Assembly: GCF_024168645.1 (NCBI RefSeq)
Contig: NZ_JALJWF010000001.1
Location: forward strand, 4,653,501 to 4,717,500
DNA length: 64,000 nucleotides
Direction of reading: 5' to 3'
Source: Pseudomonas sp. GGS8
Lineage (GTDB): Bacteria; Pseudomonadota; Gammaproteobacteria; Pseudomonadales; Pseudomonadaceae
Within the stretch, counting starts at the first letter, position 1; every line of letters begins with the position of its first letter. The position numbers were made by a program, and so were the translations under genes. Of this stretch, positions 10,691 through 20,103 are shown in pieces. Below the pieces are notes generated by a model, which saw only the letters and a program-made list of their open reading frames with translations, ran no database searches and was not told where the DNA came from.

Positions 10691-10718
10691 AATGACCTAC
10701 CTTTGGTAGGCCATTTTT
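10691..10718 (+). terminator. Terminator hairpin oriented on the plus strand
   Basis: Stem AATGaCCTACC/GGTAGGcCATT with a TTT loop, followed by a T run on the plus strand only. The two neighbouring genes are on the minus strand, so the transcript it would end is unidentified; see findings. The rest of the 10493–10754 gap shows nothing else recognisable. Confidence 0.6.
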
Positions 10719-10754
10719 CCGTGTAAACCGACCAGATCGCCCTGCATCGCGGAC

Positions 10755-11843
10755 TTACTTTGGCTGTTGAGTGCTTCGTTGTGCACGAAGTCGCTCGGCG
10801 CCCAGCAACAACAATTGTTCCGTTCCGGCCCAGCCAAGGCAGCCGTCCGTTACCGACACCCCGTAACGCAACGACGGGCTCAACGGTTGGCAGCCCTCGA
10901 ACAGATGACTCTCAATCATCATGCCGACCAGCGAGCGATCACCCTGCAGGCGTTGTTCAAGCACGTCGTTGAACACCGCGGGCTGACGCAACGGATCTTT
11001 TGCGCTATTGGCGTGGCTGCAATCGACCATGATTCGCGCCGGGATCTTGAGTCTGGTCAAGTCGCTATGCACCTTGGCGATGCTGTCGCGGTCGTAGTTC
11101 GGCCCGCGATGGCCACCACGCAATACCAGGTGAGTGTCGGGGTTGCCAGGTGTCTGGATAATCGCAGGATGGCCCTGGCTGTCGACACCGAAATGGCGAT
11201 GCGGATGAGCGGCCGAGCGCATGGCGTCGCTGGCGACAGCCACACCGCCATCGGTGCCATTCTTGAACCCTACCGGCATGCTCAGGCCGCTGGCCATTTC
11301 CCGATGGATCTGCGATTCGGTGGTACGGGCGCCAATCGCGACCCAGCTCAGCAGGTCGTCGAAGTAACCGGCGGCCATCGGTTGCAGCAGCTCGGTGGCA
11401 ACGGGCAGGCCCAGTTGGAGCATTTCGCGCATCAATTCGCGGGACAGGGTCAAACCGCCCGCCATGTCATCGCTGCCATCCAGATGCGGGTCGTAGGCCA
11501 GGCCTTTCCAGCCGACCGTGGTGCGGGGTTTTTCGACGTAGGCGCGCATCACCAACAGCATCTCATCGCTGACTTGCGCAGACAGACTGGCCAGGTTGGC
11601 GGCGTATTCGAGGGCTGAGCGCGGGTCGTGAATCGAGCAGGGACCGACGATCACCAGCAGACGGGAGTCTTCACCGTTGAGGATCGCGCGGACGGCCTGG
11701 CGGTGGGCGGCGACTTGTAGGGTCAGGGCGTTGCTGAGTGGCAGTTGCTGTTTGAGTTGCAATGAGCTGGGCAGACGCAAGGTCAGCGCGTCATTGGCAG
11801 GGTTCAAGGTGGACAGCGGCAGAGCAGAGACGGACGAGTTCAT
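10755..11843 (-). CDS. 3-deoxy-7-phosphoheptulonate (DAHP) synthase, class I
   Basis: 362 residues. It catalyses the first step of the shikimate pathway, condensing phosphoenolpyruvate with erythrose 4-phosphate. Family motifs are VGPCSIHD, PRTTVGWKGL, GARTTESQIHREMASG, GFKNGTDG and VDCSHANS. ATG 11843 has AGGAAG at good spacing; the frame is open for 22 more codons upstream but only from a TTG. The 450-base leader carries a promoter, an aromatic-rich leader peptide, a strong attenuator hairpin and a second aromatic-rich small ORF, so expression probably responds to aromatic amino-acid supply. Which feedback class (Tyr, Trp or Phe) cannot be read safely from the sequence. Confidence 0.93.
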   Translation of the reverse strand: MNSSVSALPLSTLNPANDALTLRLPSSLQLKQQLPLSNALTLQVAAHRQAVRAILNGEDSRLLVIVGPCSIHDPRSALEYAANLASLSAQVSDEMLLVMRAYVEKPRTTVGWKGLAYDPHLDGSDDMAGGLTLSRELMREMLQLGLPVATELLQPMAAGYFDDLLSWVAIGARTTESQIHREMASGLSMPVGFKNGTDGGVAVASDAMRSAAHPHRHFGVDSQGHPAIIQTPGNPDTHLVLRGGHRGPNYDRDSIAKVHSDLTRLKIPARIMVDCSHANSAKDPLRQPAVFNDVLEQRLQGDRSLVGMMIESHLFEGCQPLSPSLRYGVSVTDGCLGWAGTEQLLLLGAERLRAQRSTQQPK

Positions 11844-11890
11844 GTTCGGGCTTCCTGGGCTGGCGGCGGGTTCGTCCCGCGCGCTCGGCC

Positions 11891-12043
11891 CTACTGGGGT
11901 GTTCGACAATTGGCCGGATTGGCTACGTGTGTGTGCTTGCCACCTGTGGGTGACCGATCGGAGGCGGCAGGCTGTCCCGAGCGGAAGCTGGTAAATCGCC
12001 AGGCGGTAAAAGTGTCGTAACGGTAATAAGTGGCGTAATTCAT
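11891..12043 (-). CDS. Second, Tyr-rich small leader ORF upstream of DAHP synthase
   Basis: 50 codons starting at ATG 12043, with TTGAGGAT correctly placed upstream. The product begins MNYATYYRYDTFTAW: four Tyr, one Phe and one Trp in the first fifteen residues, after which composition becomes ordinary. It begins about 47 bases beyond the attenuator's T run and ends at TAG 11891, 47 bases before the synthase ATG. It could be a second regulatory uORF or a translation relay. No hairpin with a T tract is evident after it, so its role is unproven. Confidence 0.5.
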   Translation of the reverse strand: MNYATYYRYDTFTAWRFTSFRSGQPAASDRSPTGGKHTHVANPANCRTPQ

Positions 12044-12089
12044 GTCGTAAATCCTCAAGTTGTTTGGTGTGACGCTAAAGATGTTCAGG

Positions 12090-12131
12090 GCTGAAAAACA
12101 AAACCCCCGGTCGGGAGGCCGACCGGGGGTT
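12090..12131 (-). terminator. Attenuator terminator in the DAHP synthase leader
   Basis: A perfect 13-base-pair hairpin (arms AACCCCCGGTCGG and CCGACCGGGGGTT, four-base loop) is followed on the minus strand by TTTGTTTTTC. It lies between the leader peptide stop (12179) and the structural gene, the classical position for transcription attenuation. CTGGCG inside the last Trp-containing codons is complementary to CGCCAG just before the hairpin, giving an alternative pairing. Confidence 0.88.
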
Positions 12132-12178
12132 GAGAATTCTCTGGCGGCGACCCGTTTAAAGTGGGCGCCGTGTGGGTA

Positions 12179-12307
12179 TCAGGCGCGCCAGTGGCTAAAC
12201 CAATACCCAAAATAAAAGCTGACCGAAGCACAAACGTCATTCACTCGGGCAGCCGCAACCGAGCGCGGGGCGCTGGCGGTAGGAAGCTGTGAGAGGGCGT
12301 TGAACAT
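12179..12307 (-). CDS. Aromatic leader peptide of the DAHP synthase attenuator
   Basis: 42 residues from ATG 12307 (GGAG nine bases upstream) ending ...FYFGYWFSHWRA-stop. Seven of ten residues at 31–40 are Phe, Tyr or Trp. Ribosome stalling at these codons when aromatic aminoacyl-tRNA is scarce would favour read-through of the downstream hairpin. The last two Trp codons (residues 36 and 40) are the likeliest sensors, but Phe and Tyr are equally represented. Confidence 0.85.
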   Translation of the reverse strand: MFNALSQLPTASAPRSVAAARVNDVCASVSFYFGYWFSHWRA

Positions 12308-12334
12308 GGTCTGTCTCCGATGAGTGGCCCGAGC

Positions 12335-12361
12335 TTACTAGAGGCTGGTACGCGGATTCAA
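12335..12361 (-). promoter_or_regulatory. Probable sigma-70 promoter of the DAHP synthase leader
   Basis: Minus strand TTGAAT, 15 bases, TAGTAA, about 28 bases upstream of the leader peptide ATG. The spacing is shorter than ideal. Confidence 0.45.
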
Positions 12362-12486
12362 TCAGAAAATGCTATCGAGTATCACGGGCGTTTCTATCGG
12401 TTGAGTACGTCGGGGGTTATGACACACTTTGTGCGACGGGCAGCGTGTAACCGGCGCCCAAATCATCAACATCACAAGGACGAAGC

Positions 12487-13245
12487 ATGACGACACTGAC
12501 TATCGCCGCCGCTCAATCGATCTCCGTCGCCGGTGATCTTGCCGCCAATATTGCCCGGCATCTGCGATTCATGCAGGTTGCGGCGGAGCAGGGCGTGCAA
12601 TTGCTGGTGTTTCCGGAACTGTCGCTGACTGGCTACGAGCGTGGTCTGGCAGCGGAGCTGGCCATCGTGCCAGACGCCAGAGTGCTGCAACCACTGCGCG
12701 ATTTCGCACGGGAGGTCGGAGTGACCAGTGTCGTCGGGATGCCGATTCGTCTGTCGGACGATTCGCCGGTGCTGATAGGAGCGTTGGTATTGGGGGCCGA
12801 TGGTTCGCTCGGGATCTACAGCAAGCAGCATCTGCACCCAGGCGAGGAGGTGGCGTTCGCTCCCGGAGCGGGTGGTTCGACCTTGAAGATCGGTACCGAC
12901 ACCGTCGCGTTGGCGGTATGCGCCGATTTTACTCACGCCAGTCACGCAGCCGCCGCGGCACGGCAGGGCGCTGATTTTTATGCCGCGGGCGTGCTGATCA
13001 CAGAAAACGGCTACGCTCCAGATACCGCACGGTTGCAAGGTTATGCCCACACCCACTCGATGGCGGTGCTGATGGCCAATCATGGTGGTGTAACGGGGGG
13101 CTGGGAGTCGGCAGGGCGCAGTGCAATCTGGGCGGCGGACGGGTCGTTGATTGCGGCGGCATCGGGTACGGGGAGCCTTATGGTGGTTGCTCGTCGCAAT
13201 GCTGACGGCTGGAAAGGGCAAATCGTGGCTGTCGCGGAGGCTTGA
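12487..13245 (+). CDS. Carbon–nitrogen hydrolase (nitrilase superfamily)
   Basis: 252 residues with the nitrilase-fold triad visible: Glu 44 (FPELSLTGYE), Lys 113 (YSKQHLHPGEE) and Cys 145 (AVCADFTH). Members hydrolyse amides or omega-amides; the precise substrate is unknown. AAGGA precedes the ATG. The TGA is followed directly by the ATG of the acetyltransferase, so the two are translated together. The Cys context lacks the CYDLRFP of omega-amidases, so I do not assign that activity. Confidence 0.85.
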   Translation: MTTLTIAAAQSISVAGDLAANIARHLRFMQVAAEQGVQLLVFPELSLTGYERGLAAELAIVPDARVLQPLRDFAREVGVTSVVGMPIRLSDDSPVLIGALVLGADGSLGIYSKQHLHPGEEVAFAPGAGGSTLKIGTDTVALAVCADFTHASHAAAAARQGADFYAAGVLITENGYAPDTARLQGYAHTHSMAVLMANHGGVTGGWESAGRSAIWAADGSLIAAASGTGSLMVVARRNADGWKGQIVAVAEA

Positions 13246-13689
13246 ATGGGTTTCGAACTGCGCCCGGCAACGTCTCGAGATCTGGACTTCGCTCGTGATC
13301 TGACTTGTCGAAATATGCTGCGCTACTACATTCAACATGAACTGTTGTGGCTGGACGAGGCTTTCGATGTTGCTTGGGAGGGACGCGAAAACTGGCTGAT
13401 TGTGCGTGATGACACGCTGATGGGGTATGTCAGTCTGAGCCGTGACGCCAGAGCCTTGTATATCCGTGAATTGCATTTACGTGAAGCCTGCCAGGGGCAG
13501 GGCGCCGGTTCCTGGGTGATCGATCAGGTATTCGCCATGGCCTGCAAGGAACGGCGCCCGGCATTGCGTCTGACCGTTTTTGAAAATAATCCGGCAAGAA
13601 TACTTTACGAGAGAAAGGGCCTGAAGGTAGTCGGTAAGGACCAGTGTTTCCTGAGAATGCAGCGTGATATCAATGGACTGCATCGCTGA
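13246..13689 (+). CDS. GNAT-family acetyltransferase
   Basis: 147 residues with the GNAT core: the beta-4 strand LYIRELHLREACQGQGAGS followed by the acetyl-CoA pyrophosphate-binding helix (WVIDQVFAMAC), then LRLTVFENNPARILYERKGLKVVG. It would transfer an acetyl group to an amine on an unknown small molecule or protein. Begins immediately after the nitrilase-type gene. Confidence 0.85.
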   Translation: MGFELRPATSRDLDFARDLTCRNMLRYYIQHELLWLDEAFDVAWEGRENWLIVRDDTLMGYVSLSRDARALYIRELHLREACQGQGAGSWVIDQVFAMACKERRPALRLTVFENNPARILYERKGLKVVGKDQCFLRMQRDINGLHR

Positions 13690-13816
13690 AACACACTGGC
13701 GGCAAGCCTCGCCAGAAGAATTGACACTTTTTATATGCTGCTTTCCGCTAGGTCTGCCAGTCGCTTTTTGCTAAGGTGTCCGGCAACCCAATAAGACCAA
13801 ATCGCGAGGTGTCTGC

Positions 13817-14458
13817 TTGATTAGGGTGCTAGTAGTCGATGACCATGATCTCGTTCGTACAGGCATTACACGAATGCTGGCTGACATCGATGGCCTGCAA
13901 GTAGTCGGCCAGGCCGAGTCGGGAGAGGAATCCCTGCTCAAGGCGCGTGAGTTGAAACCCGATGTGGTGCTGATGGACGTCAAGATGCCCGGGATCGGCG
14001 GTCTTGAAGCCACGCGCAAATTATTGCGCAGTCATCCCGACATCAAAGTCGTCGCGGTCACCGTATGCGAAGAAGATCCGTTTCCCACCCGCTTGTTACA
14101 GGCAGGTGCTGCGGGTTACCTGACCAAGGGCGCCGGACTGCCGGAAATGGTCCAGGCCATTCGCCTGGTGTTTGCCGGGCAACGTTACATCAGCCCGCAG
14201 ATTGCCCAGCAACTGGCGATCAAGTCGTTCCAGCCAACCAACGATTCGCCTTTCGACGCCTTGTCTGAACGGGAAATCCAGATTGCGTTGATGATTGTCG
14301 GCTGTCAGAAAGTACAGATCATCTCCGACAAACTGTGCCTGTCGCCAAAAACAGTGAATACCTACCGTTACCGTATTTTCGAAAAGCTTTCGATCAGCAG
14401 TGATGTCGAGTTGACGCTGCTGGCGGTTCGTCACGGCATGGTTGATGCCAGCCTCTGA
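13817..14458 (+). CDS. gacA: Response regulator GacA
   Basis: 213 residues. The receiver domain has Asp 8/Asp 9, phospho-acceptor Asp 54 (LMDVKMPG) and Lys 104. The LuxR-type helix-turn-helix covers about residues 148–205 ([17 protein letters not shown]). GacA, phosphorylated by GacS, activates the RsmX/Y/Z small RNAs and so secondary metabolism and exoproducts. The start is TTG 13817, as in other fluorescent pseudomonads, with GAGGT upstream. uvrC begins two bases after the stop, the conserved gacA–uvrC arrangement. Confidence 0.97.
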   Translation: MIRVLVVDDHDLVRTGITRMLADIDGLQVVGQAESGEESLLKARELKPDVVLMDVKMPGIGGLEATRKLLRSHPDIKVVAVTVCEEDPFPTRLLQAGAAGYLTKGAGLPEMVQAIRLVFAGQRYISPQIAQQLAIKSFQPTNDSPFDALSEREIQIALMIVGCQKVQIISDKLCLSPKTVNTYRYRIFEKLSISSDVELTLLAVRHGMVDASL

Positions 14459-14460
14459 AA

Positions 14461-16284
14461 ATGACTGAAACCTTTGATCCAAGCGCGTTTCTGTCGACGG
14501 TCAGTGGGCGGCCGGGTGTCTATCGCATGTTCGACAGCGATGCCCGTCTGCTTTATGTCGGCAAAGCCAAGAATCTCAAGAAGCGTTTGGCGAGCTACTT
14601 CCGCAAAACCGGTCTTGCCCCCAAGACCGCCGCGCTGGTAGGCCGTATCGCCCAGGTCGAAACCACCATCACGGCCAACGAAACCGAGGCCTTGCTGCTT
14701 GAGCAGACGCTGATCAAGGAATGGCGCCCGCCGTACAACATCCTGCTGCGCGACGATAAATCCTACCCTTATGTCTTTCTCTCGGATGGCCAGTTCCCGC
14801 GCTTGAGCATTCATCGCGGAGCGAAAAAAGCCAAGGGCAAATATTTCGGCCCTTACCCCAGCGCAGGTGCGATCCGTGAAAGCCTCAGCCTGCTGCAAAA
14901 GACTTTTTTTGTTCGTCAGTGTGAAGACAGCTATTACAAGAACCGCACGCGACCTTGCCTGCAATACCAGATCAAGCGCTGCAAGGCGCCGTGTGTCGGT
15001 CTGGTGGAGCCCGAAGTGTATGCCGAAGATGTTCGCCACTCGGTGATGTTTCTTGAAGGGCGCAGTAACGCGCTGGCGGACGAGTTGTCCGCGGCCATGG
15101 AAGAGGCGGCGGTCAATCTCGAGTTCGAACGTGCCGCCGAATTGCGTGACCAGATCTCATTGCTGCGTCGGGTCCAGGACCAGCAGAGCATGGAAGGCGG
15201 GACGGGCGATGTCGATGTGATCGCGGCGTTCGTCAATCCGGGTGGCGCCTGCGTGCACTTGATCAGCGTACGCGGTGGCCGGGTGTTGGGAAGCAAGAAC
15301 TTCTTCCCGCAGGTGGGTATTGAAGAAGACGTTTCCGAAGTCATGGCGGCGTTTCTCGGCCAGTATTTCATCAGCAGCCCCGAACGCGACTTGCCGAGCG
15401 AGCTGATCGTCAACGTGGTTCACGAAGATTTTCCGACCCTGATCGCGGCCATCGAAGAGCTGCGCGGTCGTGAATTGACCATCAGCCATCGTGTGCGGGG
15501 TACGCGAGCGCGCTGGCAGCAATTGGCGGTCACCAATGCCGAGCAAGCGCTGGGCGCACGCCTGGCGAACCGGCAGCACGTCGCCGCACGTTTCGATGCC
15601 CTGGCCGAAGTGCTGAGCCTGGACGAGCCGCCGCAACGTCTCGAGTGCTACGACATCAGTCATTCCAGTGGTGAGGCCACCGTGGCGTCGTGCGTGGTGT
15701 TCGGCCCGGAAGGCCCGATCAAGTCCGACTACCGCCGCTACAACATCGAAGGCGTCACGCCAGGCGACGACTATGCCGCGATGCACCAGGCCCTGACCCG
15801 ACGCTTCAGCAAGTTGAAGGACGGGGAGGGCAAACTGCCGGACATTCTGCTGGTCGACGGCGGTAAAGGTCAGCTGTCGATGGCCCGTGACGTGCTCAAT
15901 GAGCTGGCCGTGCCCGACTTGACTCTACTGGGCGTGGCCAAGGGGGCGACGCGCAAGGCCGGTTTCGAAACCTTGTACCTCAACGACGCGGCCCATGAAT
16001 TCACCTTGCGCGGTGATTCCCCCGCGCTGCATTTGATTCAGCAGATACGCGACGAAGCTCACCGTTTTGCCATCACCGGGCACCGTGCGCGGCGCGGAAA
16101 GACTCGCCGCACCTCGACGCTTGAGGGGGTTGCCGGTGTCGGACCGACACGTCGACGCGATTTGTTGAAACATTTTGGTGGATTGCAGGAGCTGTCTCGT
16201 GCCAGCATCGAAGAGATCGCCAAAGCACCCGGGATCAGTAAAAAGCTCGCAGAGTTGATTTATGCAAATCTGCACAGCGAGTAG
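14461..16284 (+). CDS. uvrC: Excinuclease ABC subunit C
   Basis: 607 residues. An N-terminal GIY-YIG nuclease domain (GVYRMF...LLYVGKAKN, about 18–40) makes the 3' incision, a UVR motif at about 202–240 binds UvrB, the RNase H-like C-terminal nuclease ([21 protein letters not shown]) makes the 5' incision, and tandem helix-hairpin-helix motifs ([26 protein letters not shown]) bind DNA. Full length. Cotranscribed with gacA. Confidence 0.97.
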   Translation: MTETFDPSAFLSTVSGRPGVYRMFDSDARLLYVGKAKNLKKRLASYFRKTGLAPKTAALVGRIAQVETTITANETEALLLEQTLIKEWRPPYNILLRDDKSYPYVFLSDGQFPRLSIHRGAKKAKGKYFGPYPSAGAIRESLSLLQKTFFVRQCEDSYYKNRTRPCLQYQIKRCKAPCVGLVEPEVYAEDVRHSVMFLEGRSNALADELSAAMEEAAVNLEFERAAELRDQISLLRRVQDQQSMEGGTGDVDVIAAFVNPGGACVHLISVRGGRVLGSKNFFPQVGIEEDVSEVMAAFLGQYFISSPERDLPSELIVNVVHEDFPTLIAAIEELRGRELTISHRVRGTRARWQQLAVTNAEQALGARLANRQHVAARFDALAEVLSLDEPPQRLECYDISHSSGEATVASCVVFGPEGPIKSDYRRYNIEGVTPGDDYAAMHQALTRRFSKLKDGEGKLPDILLVDGGKGQLSMARDVLNELAVPDLTLLGVAKGATRKAGFETLYLNDAAHEFTLRGDSPALHLIQQIRDEAHRFAITGHRARRGKTRRTSTLEGVAGVGPTRRRDLLKHFGGLQELSRASIEEIAKAPGISKKLAELIYANLHSE

Positions 16285-16317
16285 AATGCCCAACTCACCT
16301 CGTAGCCAGTTGTGTCG

Positions 16318-16878
16318 ATGAATATCCCTAATCTGATTACCGTTCTACGCGTCCTGCTCATCCCGATCTTCATTTTGCTGTTTTACTTGCCTTACCACTG
16401 GAGCTATCTGGCATCGGCTTCGGTCTTTGCCTTTGCCGCCGCGACCGACTGGCTGGACGGGTATCTGGCCCGGCGTCTGGAACAAAGCACACCGTTCGGG
16501 GCTTTCCTCGATCCAGTTGCAGACAAGTTGATGGTCGCCGTGGCGCTGGTGCTGCTGGTGCAAGAACACGGCAACCTGTGGCTTACGTTGCCGGCCGCCG
16601 TCATCATCGGCCGCGAAATCGTCGTCTCGGCATTGCGCGAGTGGATGGCCGAACTCGGCGCCCGTGCCCATGTGGCGGTATCGAACCTGGGCAAATGGAA
16701 AACCGCCGCGCAAATGCTGGCGCTGGTGATCCTGCTGGCCAATCCGTCGGACTTCAGCTTCTGGGTCCTGGTGGGGTATGCCTTGCTGATGGTGTCCGCT
16801 GGCCTGACCTTGTGGTCCATGGTCCAGTACTTGCGGGCCGCTTGGCCACATCTGAAGACGGATGTGGAAAAGAAATAA
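16318..16878 (+). CDS. pgsA: Phosphatidylglycerophosphate synthase
   Basis: 186 residues, an inner-membrane enzyme joining CDP-diacylglycerol to glycerol 3-phosphate. The CDP-alcohol phosphotransferase signature D-x2-DG-x2-AR-x8-G-x3-D-x3-D is complete (Asp 44 to Asp 69). ATG 16318 is chosen; GTG 16312 in frame two codons earlier is an alternative. Follows uvrC as in other pseudomonads. Confidence 0.95.
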   Translation: MNIPNLITVLRVLLIPIFILLFYLPYHWSYLASASVFAFAAATDWLDGYLARRLEQSTPFGAFLDPVADKLMVAVALVLLVQEHGNLWLTLPAAVIIGREIVVSALREWMAELGARAHVAVSNLGKWKTAAQMLALVILLANPSDFSFWVLVGYALLMVSAGLTLWSMVQYLRAAWPHLKTDVEKK

Positions 16879-16898
16879 AACTTTTTTGAATCAAGGGG

Positions 16899-16926
16899 TT
16901 GACGGGGCATCTGGATTCTATAGAAT
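16899..16926 (+). promoter_or_regulatory. Promoter of tRNA-Gly
   Basis: TTGACG, 16 bases, TAGAAT, placed 15 bases before the tRNA 5' end. Confidence 0.75.
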
Positions 16927-16941
16927 GCGCCTCACCAAGAC

Positions 16942-17331
<390 letters not shown>

Positions 17332-18510
17332 ATCCTCGCTTTCCCAGATTGATCGTATTTTTGCCAAAGACGTTTTGCCTTTGCTCGGGCCTCTACCTAT
17401 CGCCGAGATTTCTCGTCAGCACTTGATTGAATTGCTGCGCAGAATTGAGAGTCGTCAGGCGTTCACGACCGCGGAAAAATGCCGGACCTGGTTCAACCAA
17501 TTGTTCCGCTATGCCATGGTTGAAAAGGGACTGATGACCAATCCCTCAGCAGATCTCGATATTGTCGCCATTCCCAAGCCGCCAGTGACAAACAACCTCT
17601 ATCTACTCATGGAAGATCTTCCTGTTTTCCTGCAAAAGTTGCGGCATTACGGTGGTAGCAAACTGACTGTTTTGGGTTTGCGCTTGCTGTTCCTAACCGG
17701 CGTGCGAACAGGCGAATTGCGATTTGCTGAGCCTGACCAATTTGACTTGGATCGGGGAATTAGGACTATACCGGCGGTGATTGTTAAGCAGTTGCAGGTG
17801 CGATTGCGCAAGGAGGGTAGCAACAAGATTCCGCCTTATGTGGTTCCGCTTTCACGTCAAGCAATCGCGATCGTCCGGGAGTTGCTCAAGCTCAGGCGTC
17901 CAGCACAGCGCGATTTACTGCCTCATCGCAGTGACCTATCAAAGCGGATCAGCGAGAACACCCTCAACGTAGCGCTCAAGCGCATGGGCTATGAAACCCA
18001 GCTGACGGGCCACGGTATTCGCGCAACGCTCTCTACCGCGCTCAACGAGCTTGGCTATGAAGAGAAATGGATCGATGCACAACTGTCCCATGCCGAACCC
18101 AACAAAGTCCGAGCCACTTACAATCATGCACTGTACGTCGAACAGCGTCAGCGAATGATGCAGGATTGGGCTGACCAGCTTGATCGCTGGGAGCGAGGTG
18201 AGAAGGGTATTGTGGCGGCGCCTGCACCGAATCTTTCAGGAGAGTTGGATATGATTGCGGAATACCTGAAGAAGCTATCTGCGGGTGGAAGCCCTCAGTT
18301 TGGCGGTGCCTTGGGGCGGGAGCGGGCGGTATTGGCACGCGGGCTTTGAATAATTTGAGCCGTCGGTAGGTGATGGCGCATCTGTTAGAGGCTTGGGTAA
18401 TTGATGGCTCCGCGGTGCTGGGAGTGCTTTTGTACCAGTGCCGCGCTGCTTGTTGGTCGTACACAAAATTGAAATCGGTACACTCAGAAGCTTAACTATT
18501 GGGGCTGATT

Positions 18511-18705
18511 ATGAACCTCTCTGATGCAACGCTGGTGCTACTGCTTGCGGCTCGAATCCATGGAACGGACGAAGCTGTCAGAGCTTCGGCCAAGAGCGTG
18601 GTGAAGAAGTTGCCGAGGAGCAAGCGCGATCTGATTTACAAGGTTATCGATTCGCGAAGTCCTCTCCATCTTGTGGGCTTTTTGGCAGAGCATCTGGATG
18701 ATTGA
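18511..18705 (+). CDS. Small hypothetical protein
   Basis: 64 residues (MNLSDATLVLLLAARIHG...), predicted helical, no family recognised. Start ATG 18511; an in-frame TTG at 18499 is possible. It follows the damaged integrase in the first part of the island. Confidence 0.5.
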   Translation: MNLSDATLVLLLAARIHGTDEAVRASAKSVVKKLPRSKRDLIYKVIDSRSPLHLVGFLAEHLDD

Positions 18706-18824
18706 TGGCTTACCTGCGCCAGCGCGGTTTCTGTTTATCCCGTCCTAGCGGTGGCGTCCGACGCGATGTTCTGTTCGCGCGATGATTCGGAGTTTGCCCG
18801 GACCAAGACATTCCTGCTTGCCGG

Positions 18825-19742
18825 TTGAGGGTCGTGGCCTGTAGACCGCCCCCTCAGTTTTCGCCGCATCTTCTCCTACTTGCCGAATACTCCTACATTT
18901 TCCCTGCAGCGTATTTGTTAGCGTATTGCCTTCATTTTGACGTCCGCTCAGTGAATGCGGTACGCCGACTTTGCCAGGAAAGAAGGATTGGAAGAGTGAT
19001 GGATCACTTACTCGGGTTGAAGGTTGTCGATCAGGAAAGAACAGAATCACTGCGTGAACGGATGGACGCCGCCGGGTGTGTGTTTGAGTTTGTGGTTGTG
19101 TCTCTTGGGCAGAATTCACTGATCGATGAAGCAATGCATCGACTAGCTCTGAATGCATTGTATGAACAGATCATGGCCAGCCAATTTGATTGGCATCGTA
19201 AGCTGATCCGGAAGCTCCCCTGCGCCGATTACCCCGAGCCGAGCATGACTTGGGCTTTGGATAGAGCTATCGCCACTCCATTGAGTCGAGCAGAAGTCCG
19301 TAACCTGACATTGACTGAAGATTATCAGCATGGGCCGTTGGCTCTATACAGTCATTTCCGCGAGCCTCCCTATCTCACCCAGTTTGAGGGCGGTGAGGCG
19401 GAGGCCGAGGCGCTTTTTCGCGAGTGGCTTGAACTGCTCGGAGTCGAAGATCGGGACGATGTGGTTGCTCTGAATTGGGTCAAGGGGGGCAATAGTGGGG
19501 TGCTTCGCTTCTCAGTCAATAGTGCCAACACCACAATGGCCGCTTCCAGAGCTAGCTACTTTGGAGGCTCCGCTCGAGGTTGTTCAAGATACAGCGCCCC
19601 AGCGCCACAGTGTTACTTGAGGTCTAAATCATCGATCTTCCCCCAGCATGGGAAAAGATGTTTTAGCTTTTCGATCGGACATTTGTTTACATGTCTCGAT
19701 CTTTCGTCACATGCCATACAAAACATTGCGCAAGATCACTAG
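18825..19742 (+). CDS. Hypothetical protein, ends uncertain
   Basis: Open for 305 codons. The central part (about codons 43–235, for instance GRVMDHLLGLKVVDQE and CADYPEPSMTWALDRA) has natural protein composition and acidic C-terminal stretches (EGGEAEAEALFREWLELLG). The first 42 and last 60 codons look non-coding, and the tail overlaps an opposing gene. A GTG at 18951 is a reasonable start. I read it as a gene whose 3' end was replaced at about 19,530. Function unknown. Confidence 0.4.
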   Translation: MRVVACRPPPQFSPHLLLLAEYSYIFPAAYLLAYCLHFDVRSVNAVRRLCQERRIGRVMDHLLGLKVVDQERTESLRERMDAAGCVFEFVVVSLGQNSLIDEAMHRLALNALYEQIMASQFDWHRKLIRKLPCADYPEPSMTWALDRAIATPLSRAEVRNLTLTEDYQHGPLALYSHFREPPYLTQFEGGEAEAEALFREWLELLGVEDRDDVVALNWVKGGNSGVLRFSVNSANTTMAASRASYFGGSARGCSRYSAPAPQCYLRSKSSIFPQHGKRCFSFSIGHLFTCLDLSSHAIQNIAQDH

Positions 19743-20103
19743 GAATGCCTTTGGCGTTTTCCTGAAGCCATGAACTAATAGCTTGCTCCTCATCAGACTT
19801 CGCTCCGCCACTCCATAGAGTTATAAAGTGATGGTTTGTTGGGTTGTCTGAATAAAATAAAAATGCAGGGTCACCCTCATCTGAGGCTGCATACAAAATC
19901 GTCCAGCTAAGGCTTTTAAATGATTGTAAAATCTCTACGTTGTCGACGTTTAATTGATGTCTCACCTCTATGCGTAGCTTCGGTATTTCAGATAAATTTA
20001 AACGTCGGTCAATACCATCACAGGGTGATTTGGCCCATGCAGTCAATGTCGGCAATAGGCACGAAATTGCAATTATGAAGATCTTGATGTTTGAAATGTT
20101 CAT
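19687..20103 (-). CDS. Periplasmic immunity protein candidate for the RHS toxin
   Basis: 138 residues with a signal peptide (MNISNIKIFIIAISCLLPTL, cleavage near AWA-KS) and two cysteines in the mature part. Placed directly after the RHS toxin tip on the same strand and AT-rich, as immunity genes usually are. A periplasmic location suits protection from an NlpC/P60 peptidoglycan hydrolase. No sequence family recognised; the role is inferred from position. The RHS frame overlaps its first 86 bases, probably because of a frameshift in the toxin. Confidence 0.6.
   Translation of the reverse strand: MNISNIKIFIIAISCLLPTLTAWAKSPCDGIDRRLNLSEIPKLRIEVRHQLNVDNVEILQSFKSLSWTILYAASDEGDPAFLFYSDNPTNHHFITLWSGGAKSDEEQAISSWLQENAKGIPSDLAQCFVWHVTKDRDM

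Noticed and set aside
12472-13476. 334-codon minus-strand frame
   Set aside because: Opposes the nitrilase and GNAT genes, both with catalytic motifs and ribosome sites; the shadow has none.
18042-18464. Minus-strand frames opposite the integrase end
   Set aside because: Complement of the integrase C-terminus; no start context.
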